Source of the DNA: Acidobacteriaceae bacterium
Lineage (GTDB): Bacteria > Acidobacteriota > Terriglobia > Bryobacterales > Bryobacteraceae
Direction: 5' to 3'
DNA: 6,278 nucleotides
Assembly: GCA_019246575.1 (NCBI GenBank)
Contig: JAFAQG010000654.1
Span: 1 to 6,278, forward strand
Part shown: positions 1 to 5,484 of the stretch, one piece after another
Layout of the letters: each line of letters starts with the position of its first letter
Position numbering within the stretch: position 1 is the first letter of the stretch
Translations under genes and position numbers: made by a program
Notes under the pieces: model-generated
Database searches by the model: none
Told to the model about the DNA's origin: nothing
Seen by the model: the letters and a program-made list of their open reading frames with translations, nothing else

Positions 1-96
1 GAGATGGCGCGGCGTCCCCGTTCGCGTTACGGTGTGGTTACGATGTGCGTCGGGGGAGGCCAAGGTGCGGCCGCGCTCTTCGAAGCCGTGCACTAA
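1..96 (+). CDS. Thiolase (acetyl-CoA acetyltransferase family), C-terminal end only
   Basis: Frame 1 is open from the window edge to a TAA at 94-96 and gives 31 residues. They read as the extreme C-terminus of a thiolase: a basic RYGVVTM stretch, then CVGGGQG, then AAALFE. In this family the Cys of the C-x-G-G-G-x-G motif (here Cys at residue 16 of the fragment) is the catalytic base that activates the second acyl-CoA, and the Gly-rich loop shapes the active site. The enzyme condenses two acyl-CoAs or cleaves 3-ketoacyl-CoA, in fatty-acid beta-oxidation or acetoacetyl-CoA metabolism; which one cannot be told from the tail. The gene is intact at its 3' end and its start lies outside the window. 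It converges on the histidine kinase gene with 6 bp between stop codons. No specific symbol (fadA, atoB, phaA) can be justified. Confidence 0.9.
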   Translation, partial: EMARRPRSRYGVVTMCVGGGQGAAALFEAVH

Positions 97-102
97 CTCG
101 GT

Positions 103-1215
103 TCACTGCGGCAGGGAAAAAGAAAACGTAGAGCCCTTCCCGAGGGCCGATTCCACCCAAAGTCGTCCACCATGTTTCTCGACAATTGCTTTGCAGATTG
201 CGAGTCCCATGCCCGTGCCTTCGTATTCGTTCCCGTGTAGCCGCTTGAAGATTCCGAAGATCTGAACGTGGTGTTCCTCAGCGATGCCGATGCCGTTATC
301 GCGCACCTGAAAAATCCAATCGCCGCCGCGGCTGTCGCAGGAAATATCGATATGCGGCGTTTCCTCGCGGCAGTACTTGATAGCGTTGGCAATCAGATTC
401 TGAAAGACTTGAACCAGGCTCAGCCGCGCGCATCGGATGGTGGGCAGCTTCGGGACCGTAATGATGGCGCCGGCTCGAGCGATTGACCCGCTTAGATTGT
501 CGATCGCTTGTTGCGCGATGGCCTGCGCATCCGCTTGCTCTAAAATTAAGCCGCCCTGAAAACTCACCCGCGAATACTCGAGCAAGCCGTCAATCAGTTC
601 TGCCATTCGGCGCGCGCCGTTCCCGATATAGGACAGGTATTCGATTTCGCACGCATCCAGCTTGTCGCGTCCGCGCTGGGCAAGCAGTTGCGAAAACGCG
701 GCCATGTTTCGGAGCGGTTCCTTGAGATCGTGCGACGCGGCATACACAAATTGCTGCAAGTCGGCATTCACACGGGCAAGCTGTTGCGCTTGTTCCCAGC
801 GCTCCTGCTCGAGCGCCAAGTGCGCCCGTTCTCTGTTGCGCTGCTCCGTAACGTCCCGGATTAAAGAAATGTGAGCGCCAGGACGGAGGCGGGCAACCGC
901 GGTGAACTCCACTTCGCGAACGCTTCCATCAGGTCTGAGCAGGCAGAAAGCGCCTCGTTGAACGCCTGCGTCCAAAAAGCACTGCCACTGCCGCGCAATT
1001 TGGTCTCGAAATTCGGGTGCCGCGAAATCCTCGATACGGCATCCCACAATCTGCCCGAGTGATCGACCAAGTAGCTCACAGGCCGCAGGATTGGCATGAA
1101 TGTAGCAACGCTCATCGTCCGCGATCAGTACGGCGTCGGGCATGCGCTCAATGAAAGACGCAAGCCGTCGTTCCCGGGGCGCGATTGGCACAGGCGCAGT
1201 GATCACGGTATGCAA
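103..1215 (-). CDS. Soluble PAS-domain sensor histidine kinase
   Basis: A 370-residue two-component sensor kinase. Residues ~20-125 form a PAS domain ending in the usual IRDVTEQ exit motif. Residues ~122-158 are a charged signalling-helix/coiled-coil linker. The HisKA dimerisation domain follows with the H-box SHDLKEPLRN (phospho-acceptor His162). The HATPase domain has an N-box (FQNLIANAIKY, ~271-281), G1 box DNGIGI (306-311), F-box (IFGIFKRLH, ~319-327) and G2 box GTGMGLAI (333-340), so it should be catalytically competent. H-box and ATPase sequence resemble the phytochrome-type/PAS kinase group. No membrane segment or signal peptide is visible, so it is probably cytoplasmic. The chosen start is TTG at 1215, with AAAGG about 10 nt upstream; GTG at 1206 or ATG at 1143 are alternatives, but the latter lacks a ribosome site and trims the PAS edge. 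No response regulator is in the window, and signal and partner are unknown. Confidence 0.93.
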   Translation of the reverse strand: MHTVITAPVPIAPRERRLASFIERMPDAVLIADDERCYIHANPAACELLGRSLGQIVGCRIEDFAAPEFRDQIARQWQCFLDAGVQRGAFCLLRPDGSVREVEFTAVARLRPGAHISLIRDVTEQRNRERAHLALEQERWEQAQQLARVNADLQQFVYAASHDLKEPLRNMAAFSQLLAQRGRDKLDACEIEYLSYIGNGARRMAELIDGLLEYSRVSFQGGLILEQADAQAIAQQAIDNLSGSIARAGAIITVPKLPTIRCARLSLVQVFQNLIANAIKYCREETPHIDISCDSRGGDWIFQVRDNGIGIAEEHHVQIFGIFKRLHGNEYEGTGMGLAICKAIVEKHGGRLWVESALGKGSTFSFSLPQ

Positions 1216-1311
1216 CGTAAGTAGTACCTTTATAACCTAACGCTGACTGGCATCGCTATGGATTCTATGGGGACGCGAGTACGGGGAGTAATCCTCTCAT
1301 CGAGGCAGAGG

Positions 1312-1388
1312 TGGTAGGGACGGGCAGATTCGAACTGCCGGCCTGTCGCTTAGGAGGCGACCGCTCTATCCATCTGAGCTACGTCCCC
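1312..1388 (-). tRNA. tRNA-Arg, anticodon CCU
   Basis: The minus strand folds as a complete 77-nt cloverleaf. The acceptor stem is GGGGACG with CGTCCCT. The D-stem is GCTC/GAGC with a 9-nt loop containing GG. The anticodon stem GTCGC/GCGAC closes the loop CTCCTAA, giving anticodon CCT (CCU), which reads AGG. The variable loop has 5 nt, and the T-arm is GGCAG-TTCGAAT-CTGCC. Discriminator A73 is followed by an encoded CCA (1314-1312). A20 in the D-loop fits a known bacterial arginine identity element. The first acceptor pair is a G1-U72 wobble; all other acceptor pairs are Watson-Crick. The gene starts 19 nt after the purD stop on the same strand and lies 96 nt upstream of the kinase gene, with no clear promoter or terminator of its own, so processing out of a purD transcript is possible. 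Confidence 0.97.
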
Positions 1389-1407
1389 GGAGGTATTCTC
1401 TTGCAGT

Positions 1408-2628
1408 CTACCAGCGGCGCAGCCCCTTGTCCCCGATGTCCCCCCGAAAGTGCATGCCCTCGAAATGAATCTTCGAAACGGCTGCGTACGCGCTATTGAT
1501 CGCGTCCGGCAGCGTCGCGCCTCCAGTCGTCACGCCCAGAACTCGCCCGCCGCTCGTGCACAAGTCGCCGTTGCGCAGAGCTGTTGCCGCCTGGAAGACT
1601 GTCGCCCCCGTTTCCTCGGCAGCTTCGATCCCCGTGATCACATCTCCCGCCCGGGGCTTCTCCGGATACCCGCCGGCACAGAGCACCACGCACACCGAAG
1701 GTGTCTCCCATTCCATCGGCGCGCGCGACCCCGCAAGAAGCTCGCCTAAATCCCCGCGCAGACTGTACATCAAAGGTTGTGCCTCTGGATCGCCAAGTCT
1801 TACATTAAACTCGAGAACTTTCGGGCCCTCGGCTGTCATCATCAGACCGGCATACAGGAACCCGGTGAACGGAGTGCCCTCCCGGGCCATGTGGAAGATC
1901 GCAGGCTCCATGATGCGGTCCATAATCTCGCCGGTCTCGCTCGCGGTCAGAATTCGCGAATCGCAGTATGCGCCCATACCTCCCGTGTTCGGGCCGCGAT
2001 CGCCGTCGAAGACACGCTTGTGATCTTGCGTCGGCGCGAAGGGAATAACAGAATGGCCATCGCTGAGCCCGATGAAGCTGACCTCTTCGCCTTCAAGACA
2101 CTCCTCGATAACGAGGTTTGGACCGAGCCTCTCGACGGCAGCGAGAGCCTCCCCCTGGCTCTGGGCGATGATGACGCCCTTGCCCGCCGCGAGCCCGTCG
2201 GCCTTGATGACGACGGGAAACGAAAATCGCCGCAGCGCCTCTCGGGCCTCACCCGCAGACGTGACCTGAACCGAGCGCGCGGTAGGAATACCCGTTCGTT
2301 CGAAGAACTGTTTGGCGAAAATCTTAGAGCCCTCGAGCCGCGCCGCTGCTTGCGTCGGGCCGACGATCCGAAGCCCCCGAGCACGGAACAAATCGACGAC
2401 ACCGGCGACGAGGGGCGCTTCTGGGCCGACGACCGTAAGATCGACGCCGTTCTGCTCGGCGATATCGATGTAACCGGAAACATCGTTCGGTGCCGGCACG
2501 CAGTTCGCAACCTCGGCGATGCCCGGGTTGCCGGGGCTGCCGATCAGGCCCGTCACGCTCGGCGATTTCGAAAGCCGCCAGGCGAGGGCATGTTCGCGGC
2601 CGCCGCCGCCCAGGATGAGGACCTTCAA
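1408..2628 (-). CDS. purD: Phosphoribosylamine--glycine ligase (GARS)
   Basis: PurD ligates glycine to 5-phosphoribosylamine using ATP, the second step of de novo purine synthesis, in the cytoplasm. The 406 residues follow the family order. The N-terminal domain opens with [12 protein letters not shown] (~6-17) and has SPGNPGI (31-37) and VVGPEAPL (67-74). The ATP-grasp part has [12 protein letters not shown] (140-151), followed by [16 protein letters not shown] (~172-187), [20 protein letters not shown] (202-221) and the GARS signature RLGDPEAQ (277-284; Leu at position 2 is a common variant). The C-terminal domain ends at residue 406, so the protein is slightly shorter than the usual ~420-430 residues but looks complete. 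The start is TTG at 2628, directly at the conserved [10 protein letters not shown] beginning, with GAGGA 9-10 nt upstream. It is divergent from mnmG and has tRNA-Arg immediately downstream; no other pur gene is adjacent. Confidence 0.97.
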   Translation of the reverse strand: MKVLILGGGGREHALAWRLSKSPSVTGLIGSPGNPGIAEVANCVPAPNDVSGYIDIAEQNGVDLTVVGPEAPLVAGVVDLFRARGLRIVGPTQAAARLEGSKIFAKQFFERTGIPTARSVQVTSAGEAREALRRFSFPVVIKADGLAAGKGVIIAQSQGEALAAVERLGPNLVIEECLEGEEVSFIGLSDGHSVIPFAPTQDHKRVFDGDRGPNTGGMGAYCDSRILTASETGEIMDRIMEPAIFHMAREGTPFTGFLYAGLMMTAEGPKVLEFNVRLGDPEAQPLMYSLRGDLGELLAGSRAPMEWETPSVCVVLCAGGYPEKPRAGDVITGIEAAEETGATVFQAATALRNGDLCTSGGRVLGVTTGGATLPDAINSAYAAVSKIHFEGMHFRGDIGDKGLRRW

Positions 2629-2683
2629 AGCAGGATTTCCTCGTAGAATGGAGACAGGCCTCCATTTTAAGTCCTCTCCCCGA
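2629..2683. promoter_or_regulatory. Divergent purD/mnmG promoter region with inverted repeat
   Basis: This 55-bp gap must hold or adjoin the promoters of both divergent genes. On the plus strand TAGAAT (2644-2649) is a good -10 match pointing at mnmG, giving a predicted start near 2656. On the minus strand TAAAAT (2669-2664) is a good -10 match pointing at purD, giving a predicted start near 2657. Recognisable -35 hexamers are weak for both. Between and overlapping them is a perfect 7-bp inverted repeat, AATGGAG (2647-2653) and CTCCATT (2660-2666), with a 6-bp spacer. The -10 assignments are inference; the repeat is seen directly. Confidence 0.4.
2637..2642 (-). promoter_or_regulatory. Ribosome binding site of purD
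   Basis: GAGGAA on the minus strand lies about 9 nt before the TTG start codon of purD. It supports the TTG at 2628, since no ATG or GTG lies at the conserved protein start. Confidence 0.6.
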
Positions 2684-4582
2684 ATGCAGAAGAAATACGA
2701 CGTAGTTGTGGTAGGCGCGGGTCATGCCGGCTGCGAGGCAGCCTGTGCTTGCGCCCGTCTCGGCCTGAAAACGGCGATGGTCACGATGAATCTGGACCTC
2801 ATCGCGCAGATGTCCTGCAACCCGGCCGTGGGCGGGATCGCCAAAGGCCACTTGGTCCGCGAAATCGACGCGCTGGGCGGGGTTATGGGAGAGCTGACCG
2901 ATGCCGTAGGAATCCAGTTCAGGTTACTCAACACGAGCCGCGGCCCGGCCGTCTGGTCTCCGCGCGCGCAATGCGACAAGAAGCAGTACCGCCTCCGGAT
3001 GCGCGAGTGGATGGAAAACGAGCCGAATCTGCGAATTCTGCAGGCGGAAGTGGGGGAGATGCTGTTTTTGCCAAACGAACTCCCGAGGAGAATCGCCGGG
3101 GTGCGGCTGAAGGACGGGCGCGATCTGCTGGCCGAGGCGGTGGTTGTGACAACCGGGACGTTTCTCAACGGCCTGGCGCATGTCGGGGAGCAGAAGTATG
3201 CTTGCGGTCGGAACGGCGAGGCTCCGTCGAATACTCTGGGCGGACAGCTTCGCACGCTGGGTTTGCAGTGGACTCGTCTGAAAACCGGGACGCCGCCGCG
3301 CCTCGATGGCCGGACGATCGACTGGTCGAAATTCGAGGAGCAGCCGGGCGACCCGGTCCCGACTCCGTTTTCGTTCATGACGGACCGGATCGAACGCGAG
3401 CAGATCTGCTGTCACCTGACGTACACAAGCGAGGGGACGCATCGGATCATCTCCGACAGCATCGCCCGCTCGCCGCTCTACAGCGGCCAAATCGAAGGCA
3501 TCGGTCCGCGCTACTGCCCCTCGATAGAAGACAAGATTGTCAAGTTCCCCGACAAGCGTAGGCACCAGATTTTTCTGGAACCGGAAGGGCTCGACACGCA
3601 CGAGATCTACGTGAACGGCATGTCGACCAGCATGCCGGTCGATGTCCAGACGGCGATGGTCGCGTCGATCCCTGGGCTGGAAGATGCCGAGATGATTCGG
3701 CCCGGCTATGCGATTGAATATGACGCGGTCGATCCGCGGGAACTGAGGCACACGCTCGAGGTCAAATCGATTCCGGGGTTGTTTCTTGCCGGCCAGATCA
3801 ACGGCACGTCCGGGTATGAAGAAGCGGGTTGCCAGGGGCTCGTCGCGGGGCTGAATGCCGGCTGCAAGGTGAAGGGCTTGCCCGAATTCACGATTCCGCG
3901 CAGTTCCGGTTACACGGGCATTCTCATTGACGATCTCGTCAGTAAAGGCGCTGACGAGCCGTACCGTATGTTTACGTCGCGCGCGGAGTTCCGGCTGCAC
4001 CTGCGGATCGACAACGCCGACGAGCGGTTGACGCCAACGGGGCGGAAGCTGGGTCTTGTCGGCGAGGAGCGCTGGCGACGGTTTACGGAAAAACAAGAGC
4101 AGAGGGGTAGGATCACCGAACTGCTCGAGCAGACGCGGTCGAGCGCGGTTCCCGAGATCGTGGGCTTAGAAGCCGCCGCCGACAACCCGACCCTCGCGGT
4201 TTGGCTGCGGCGACCGGAAGCCCAAGTTGCGCAACTCGAAAAATGGATCGCGGCGAAGCTTGGGCAGGTACCGGCAAACGGGGTTTTGACGACCATCGAG
4301 ACGGAAACGAAGTACGCCGGCTATATCGCCCAGCAGGAACGCAGCATCAAGCACCTCGAGGATGCGGAAGCCCGGACGATTCCTGAGACATTCACGTATG
4401 AGAGTATTCCGGGTTTATCGAACGAAGCCCGGCAGAAATTGTCGCGCGTGAGGCCGGCTACATTAGGCCAGGCGCGCCGGATACCGGGAGTGACGCCGGC
4501 CGCCATTGCGGTGCTCGATATTTACCTCACTTTGGGTTCGCGGCCACAGCAGACACGGGAAACGGACCCATGTTTCACGTGA
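2684..4582 (+). CDS. mnmG: tRNA uridine-5-carboxymethylaminomethyl modification enzyme MnmG (GidA)
   Basis: MnmG is the FAD-dependent partner of the GTPase MnmE. Together they install the (carboxymethyl)aminomethyl group at C5 of wobble U34 in certain tRNAs, using methylenetetrahydrofolate and NADH. The 632 residues match the family length. FAD binding [10 protein letters not shown] is at 11-20, and the conserved MSCNPAVGG is at 43-51 (Cys45). The first GidA signature, [15 protein letters not shown], is at 274-288 with the conserved Cys278. HQIFLEPEG is at 294-302, and the second signature, [17 protein letters not shown], at 369-385. The helical C-terminal domain (from ~555) ends in a non-conserved tail. 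ATG at 2684 is chosen because it sits just before the conserved N-terminal strand; the frame stays open back to 2519, but that would run into purD. No Shine-Dalgarno sequence precedes this ATG. The last codons and the TGA stop lie inside parS site 1. MnmE is not in the window. Confidence 0.97.
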   Translation: MQKKYDVVVVGAGHAGCEAACACARLGLKTAMVTMNLDLIAQMSCNPAVGGIAKGHLVREIDALGGVMGELTDAVGIQFRLLNTSRGPAVWSPRAQCDKKQYRLRMREWMENEPNLRILQAEVGEMLFLPNELPRRIAGVRLKDGRDLLAEAVVVTTGTFLNGLAHVGEQKYACGRNGEAPSNTLGGQLRTLGLQWTRLKTGTPPRLDGRTIDWSKFEEQPGDPVPTPFSFMTDRIEREQICCHLTYTSEGTHRIISDSIARSPLYSGQIEGIGPRYCPSIEDKIVKFPDKRRHQIFLEPEGLDTHEIYVNGMSTSMPVDVQTAMVASIPGLEDAEMIRPGYAIEYDAVDPRELRHTLEVKSIPGLFLAGQINGTSGYEEAGCQGLVAGLNAGCKVKGLPEFTIPRSSGYTGILIDDLVSKGADEPYRMFTSRAEFRLHLRIDNADERLTPTGRKLGLVGEERWRRFTEKQEQRGRITELLEQTRSSAVPEIVGLEAAADNPTLAVWLRRPEAQVAQLEKWIAAKLGQVPANGVLTTIETETKYAGYIAQQERSIKHLEDAEARTIPETFTYESIPGLSNEARQKLSRVRPATLGQARRIPGVTPAAIAVLDIYLTLGSRPQQTRETDPCFT

Positions 4583-4586
4583 AACA
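4571..4586. other. parS: parS site 1 (ParB centromere site), overlapping the mnmG stop codon
   Basis: TGTTTCACGTGAAACA is a perfect 16-bp palindrome identical to the widely conserved chromosomal parS consensus recognised by ParB/Spo0J. The first half encodes the last three MnmG residues (Cys-Phe-Thr), and TGA at 4580-4582 within the site is the mnmG stop. It lies about 100 bp upstream of parA, a common position for parS. Confidence 0.96.
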
Positions 4587-4589
4587 TCG

Positions 4590-4611
4590 AAAATCGTAAA
4601 AAACAAAATCG
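4590..4611 (+). promoter_or_regulatory. A-rich tract with paired AAAATCG repeats, possible UP element
   Basis: In a GC-rich window this segment between the two parS sites is strikingly A-rich. It carries AAAATCG twice (4590-4596 and 4605-4611), 15 bp apart. Relative to the predicted parA transcription start near 4651 it covers about -61 to -41, where a UP element contacts the RNA polymerase alpha subunit. The repeats and base bias are seen; the role is inferred. Confidence 0.35.
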
Positions 4612-4615
4612 AGGC

Positions 4616-4644
4616 TCGACGTTTCACGTGAAACATGCTAGGAT
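4616..4644 (+). promoter_or_regulatory. Predicted sigma70-type promoter of parAB, straddling parS2
   Basis: A -35 candidate TCGACG (4616-4621; 4 of 6 to TTGACA) is separated by exactly 17 bp from TAGGAT (4639-4644; 4 of 6 to TATAAT), which is preceded by TGC, giving an extended -10 TGCTAGGAT. An A-rich tract sits just upstream. Transcription would begin near 4651 and give a leader of about 33 nt that retains the parA ribosome site. The spacer is almost entirely parS site 2, so ParB binding should exclude RNA polymerase. This is a consensus match only. Confidence 0.45.
4620..4635. other. parS: parS site 2 (ParB centromere site)
   Basis: CGTTTCACGTGAAACA matches the 16-bp parS consensus at 15 of 16 positions (first base C instead of T) and keeps the full GTTTCACGTGAAAC palindromic core at 4621-4634. 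Its centre is 49 bp from that of site 1. It lies in the mnmG-parA intergenic region, inside the predicted parA promoter. Confidence 0.94.
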
Positions 4645-4675
4645 CACCTTGACCCTCCCCCTGACAGGCTGTTAC

Positions 4676-4680
4676 AAGGA
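4676..4680 (+). promoter_or_regulatory. Ribosome binding site of parA
   Basis: AAGGA ends only 3 nt before the TTG start of parA, closer than the usual 5-9 nt. No ATG or GTG start lies in frame between the upstream stop (TAG at 4639) and the conserved ParA N-terminus, so TTG at 4684 remains the best start. Confidence 0.5.
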
Positions 4681-4683
4681 AGC

Positions 4684-5484
4684 TTGGCGCGCGTCATTTC
4701 CATCGCTAACCAGAAAGGCGGAGTGGGTAAAACTACTTCGGCGATCAATCTCGCGTCTGCACTCGCGGCCTCGGAGCTGAAAGTTCTTCTCGTCGACTCC
4801 GACCCCCAGGGCAATTCCACCACGGGTCTGGGCGTTGACAAGTCTCTCGAACGCGACACGCTGTATCAAGTACTGTTGCGGGAGGCCAGTATTCAGGAGG
4901 CGATCTCGCCAACTACATTCGAGGGCCTGTGGATCGTTCCGGCCGATCAAAACCTGGTCGCGACGAACCTCGACCTCGTGGATGCAGAAGAGCGCGAGAC
5001 GCGTCTCAAAAGCGCTCTGGCGGAGGTCGCGGACGAATATCAGTACGTGATCATCGATTGCCCCCCGGCCCTCGATCTGCTGACGCTGAATGCGCTGGTG
5101 GCATCCGACGCCGTGCTGATCCCGATTCAGTGCGAATTCTTCGCGCTCGAAGGCATCTCGCAGTTGATGGATACGGTCGACCGGGTAAAGGAGACGTTCA
5201 ATCCGGACCTGGTGATTGAGGGCGTTCTTCTGACCATGTACGACGACCGTACGAATCTAACGCGCCAAGTAGAAGCTGATTTGCGAGAGTTTTTCGGAAG
5301 CGAAGTGTTCAAAACGGTGATTCCGCGAAGTGTGCGGCTGGCCGAGGCGCCGAGCTTCGGGAAGTCGATCCTATCTTATGACCCGCGGTCCCGCGGCGCC
5401 GAAGCCTACATTCAACTCGCAAAGGAAGTATTGGCGCATGAACAAACCAGAGCCAAACCTGAGTCAGCGCAAAGCGCTCGGTAA
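4684..5484 (+). CDS. parA: Chromosome partitioning ATPase ParA (Soj)
   Basis: A 266-residue Walker-type ParA/MinD-family ATPase, of the short chromosomal type without an N-terminal DNA-binding domain. ATP-bound dimers coat the nucleoid non-specifically and are released by ParB-stimulated hydrolysis, which moves parS-bound origins apart. The deviant Walker A motif KGGVGKTT is at 11-18, with signature Lys11 and catalytic Lys16. The A' motif VDSDPQGN (37-44) contains Asp40, and Walker B is VIIDCPP (122-128) with Asp125. Arg189 in YDDRTNL corresponds by position to the DNA-binding Arg of Bacillus Soj. EAPSFGKSILSYDPRSRGAEAY (221-242, given in part as EAPSFGKS and SRGAEAY) is the conserved C-terminal block. 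The start is TTG at 4684. The last ~13 residues are a non-conserved polar tail that overlaps parB in another frame. It forms an operon with parB and is likely autoregulated through parS2. Confidence 0.97.
   Translation: MARVISIANQKGGVGKTTSAINLASALAASELKVLLVDSDPQGNSTTGLGVDKSLERDTLYQVLLREASIQEAISPTTFEGLWIVPADQNLVATNLDLVDAEERETRLKSALAEVADEYQYVIIDCPPALDLLTLNALVASDAVLIPIQCEFFALEGISQLMDTVDRVKETFNPDLVIEGVLLTMYDDRTNLTRQVEADLREFFGSEVFKTVIPRSVRLAEAPSFGKSILSYDPRSRGAEAYIQLAKEVLAHEQTRAKPESAQSAR
5423..5428 (+). promoter_or_regulatory. Ribosome binding site of parB, inside parA
   Basis: AGGAAG within the parA coding sequence lies 9 nt before the parB ATG at 5438. It supports this start and allows independent initiation on parB in the overlapping region. 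Confidence 0.55.

Noticed and set aside
1..93. Minus-strand open frame from GTG 93 to the window edge as a gene following the kinase
   Set aside because: The same bases on the plus strand encode a recognisable thiolase C-terminus; the minus frame has no motif.
1222..1258. Minus-strand TATAAA (1234-1229) as a kinase promoter
   Set aside because: No -35 at the right distance, and the predicted transcript would start inside or after the kinase ribosome site.
1269..1275. GGGGACG copy (CGTCCCC on the minus strand) 36 bp beyond the tRNA 3' end, possible att-like acceptor-stem duplicate
   Set aside because: Only 7 bases match, too short to exceed chance in GC-rich DNA, and no integrase or element is present.
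1777..2646. Long open frame (289 codons) on the plus strand opposite purD, and others nearby (1496-2023)
   Set aside because: Antisense shadows of purD; biased composition, no domain and no ribosome site.
2519..2683. N-terminal extension of mnmG by 55 codons, or by 12 codons from ATG 2648
   Set aside because: The longer form overlaps divergent purD and the extra residues are Pro/Arg-rich without homology; the conserved FAD-binding strand begins right after ATG 2684. ATG 2648 lies within the predicted -10 element.
2924..4096. Long open frame (390 codons) on the minus strand opposite mnmG
   Set aside because: It is a GC-rich mirror frame of a clearly conserved gene; its translation is Arg/Pro-rich with no recognisable motif.
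4571..4600. parS1 hairpin as an intrinsic terminator for mnmG
   Set aside because: The palindrome could fold in RNA, but it is followed by A-rich rather than U-rich sequence, and identity to parS explains it fully.
4635..4652. Five-codon leader ORF (ATG at 4635, MLGSP) upstream of parA
   Set aside because: It lies upstream of the predicted transcription start and has no ribosome site.
4649..4677. TTGACC - 17 bp - TTACAA as the parA promoter
   Set aside because: The -35 is good but the -10 matches poorly and overlaps the ribosome site; transcription would start at the start codon itself. The TGCTAGGAT promoter fits better.
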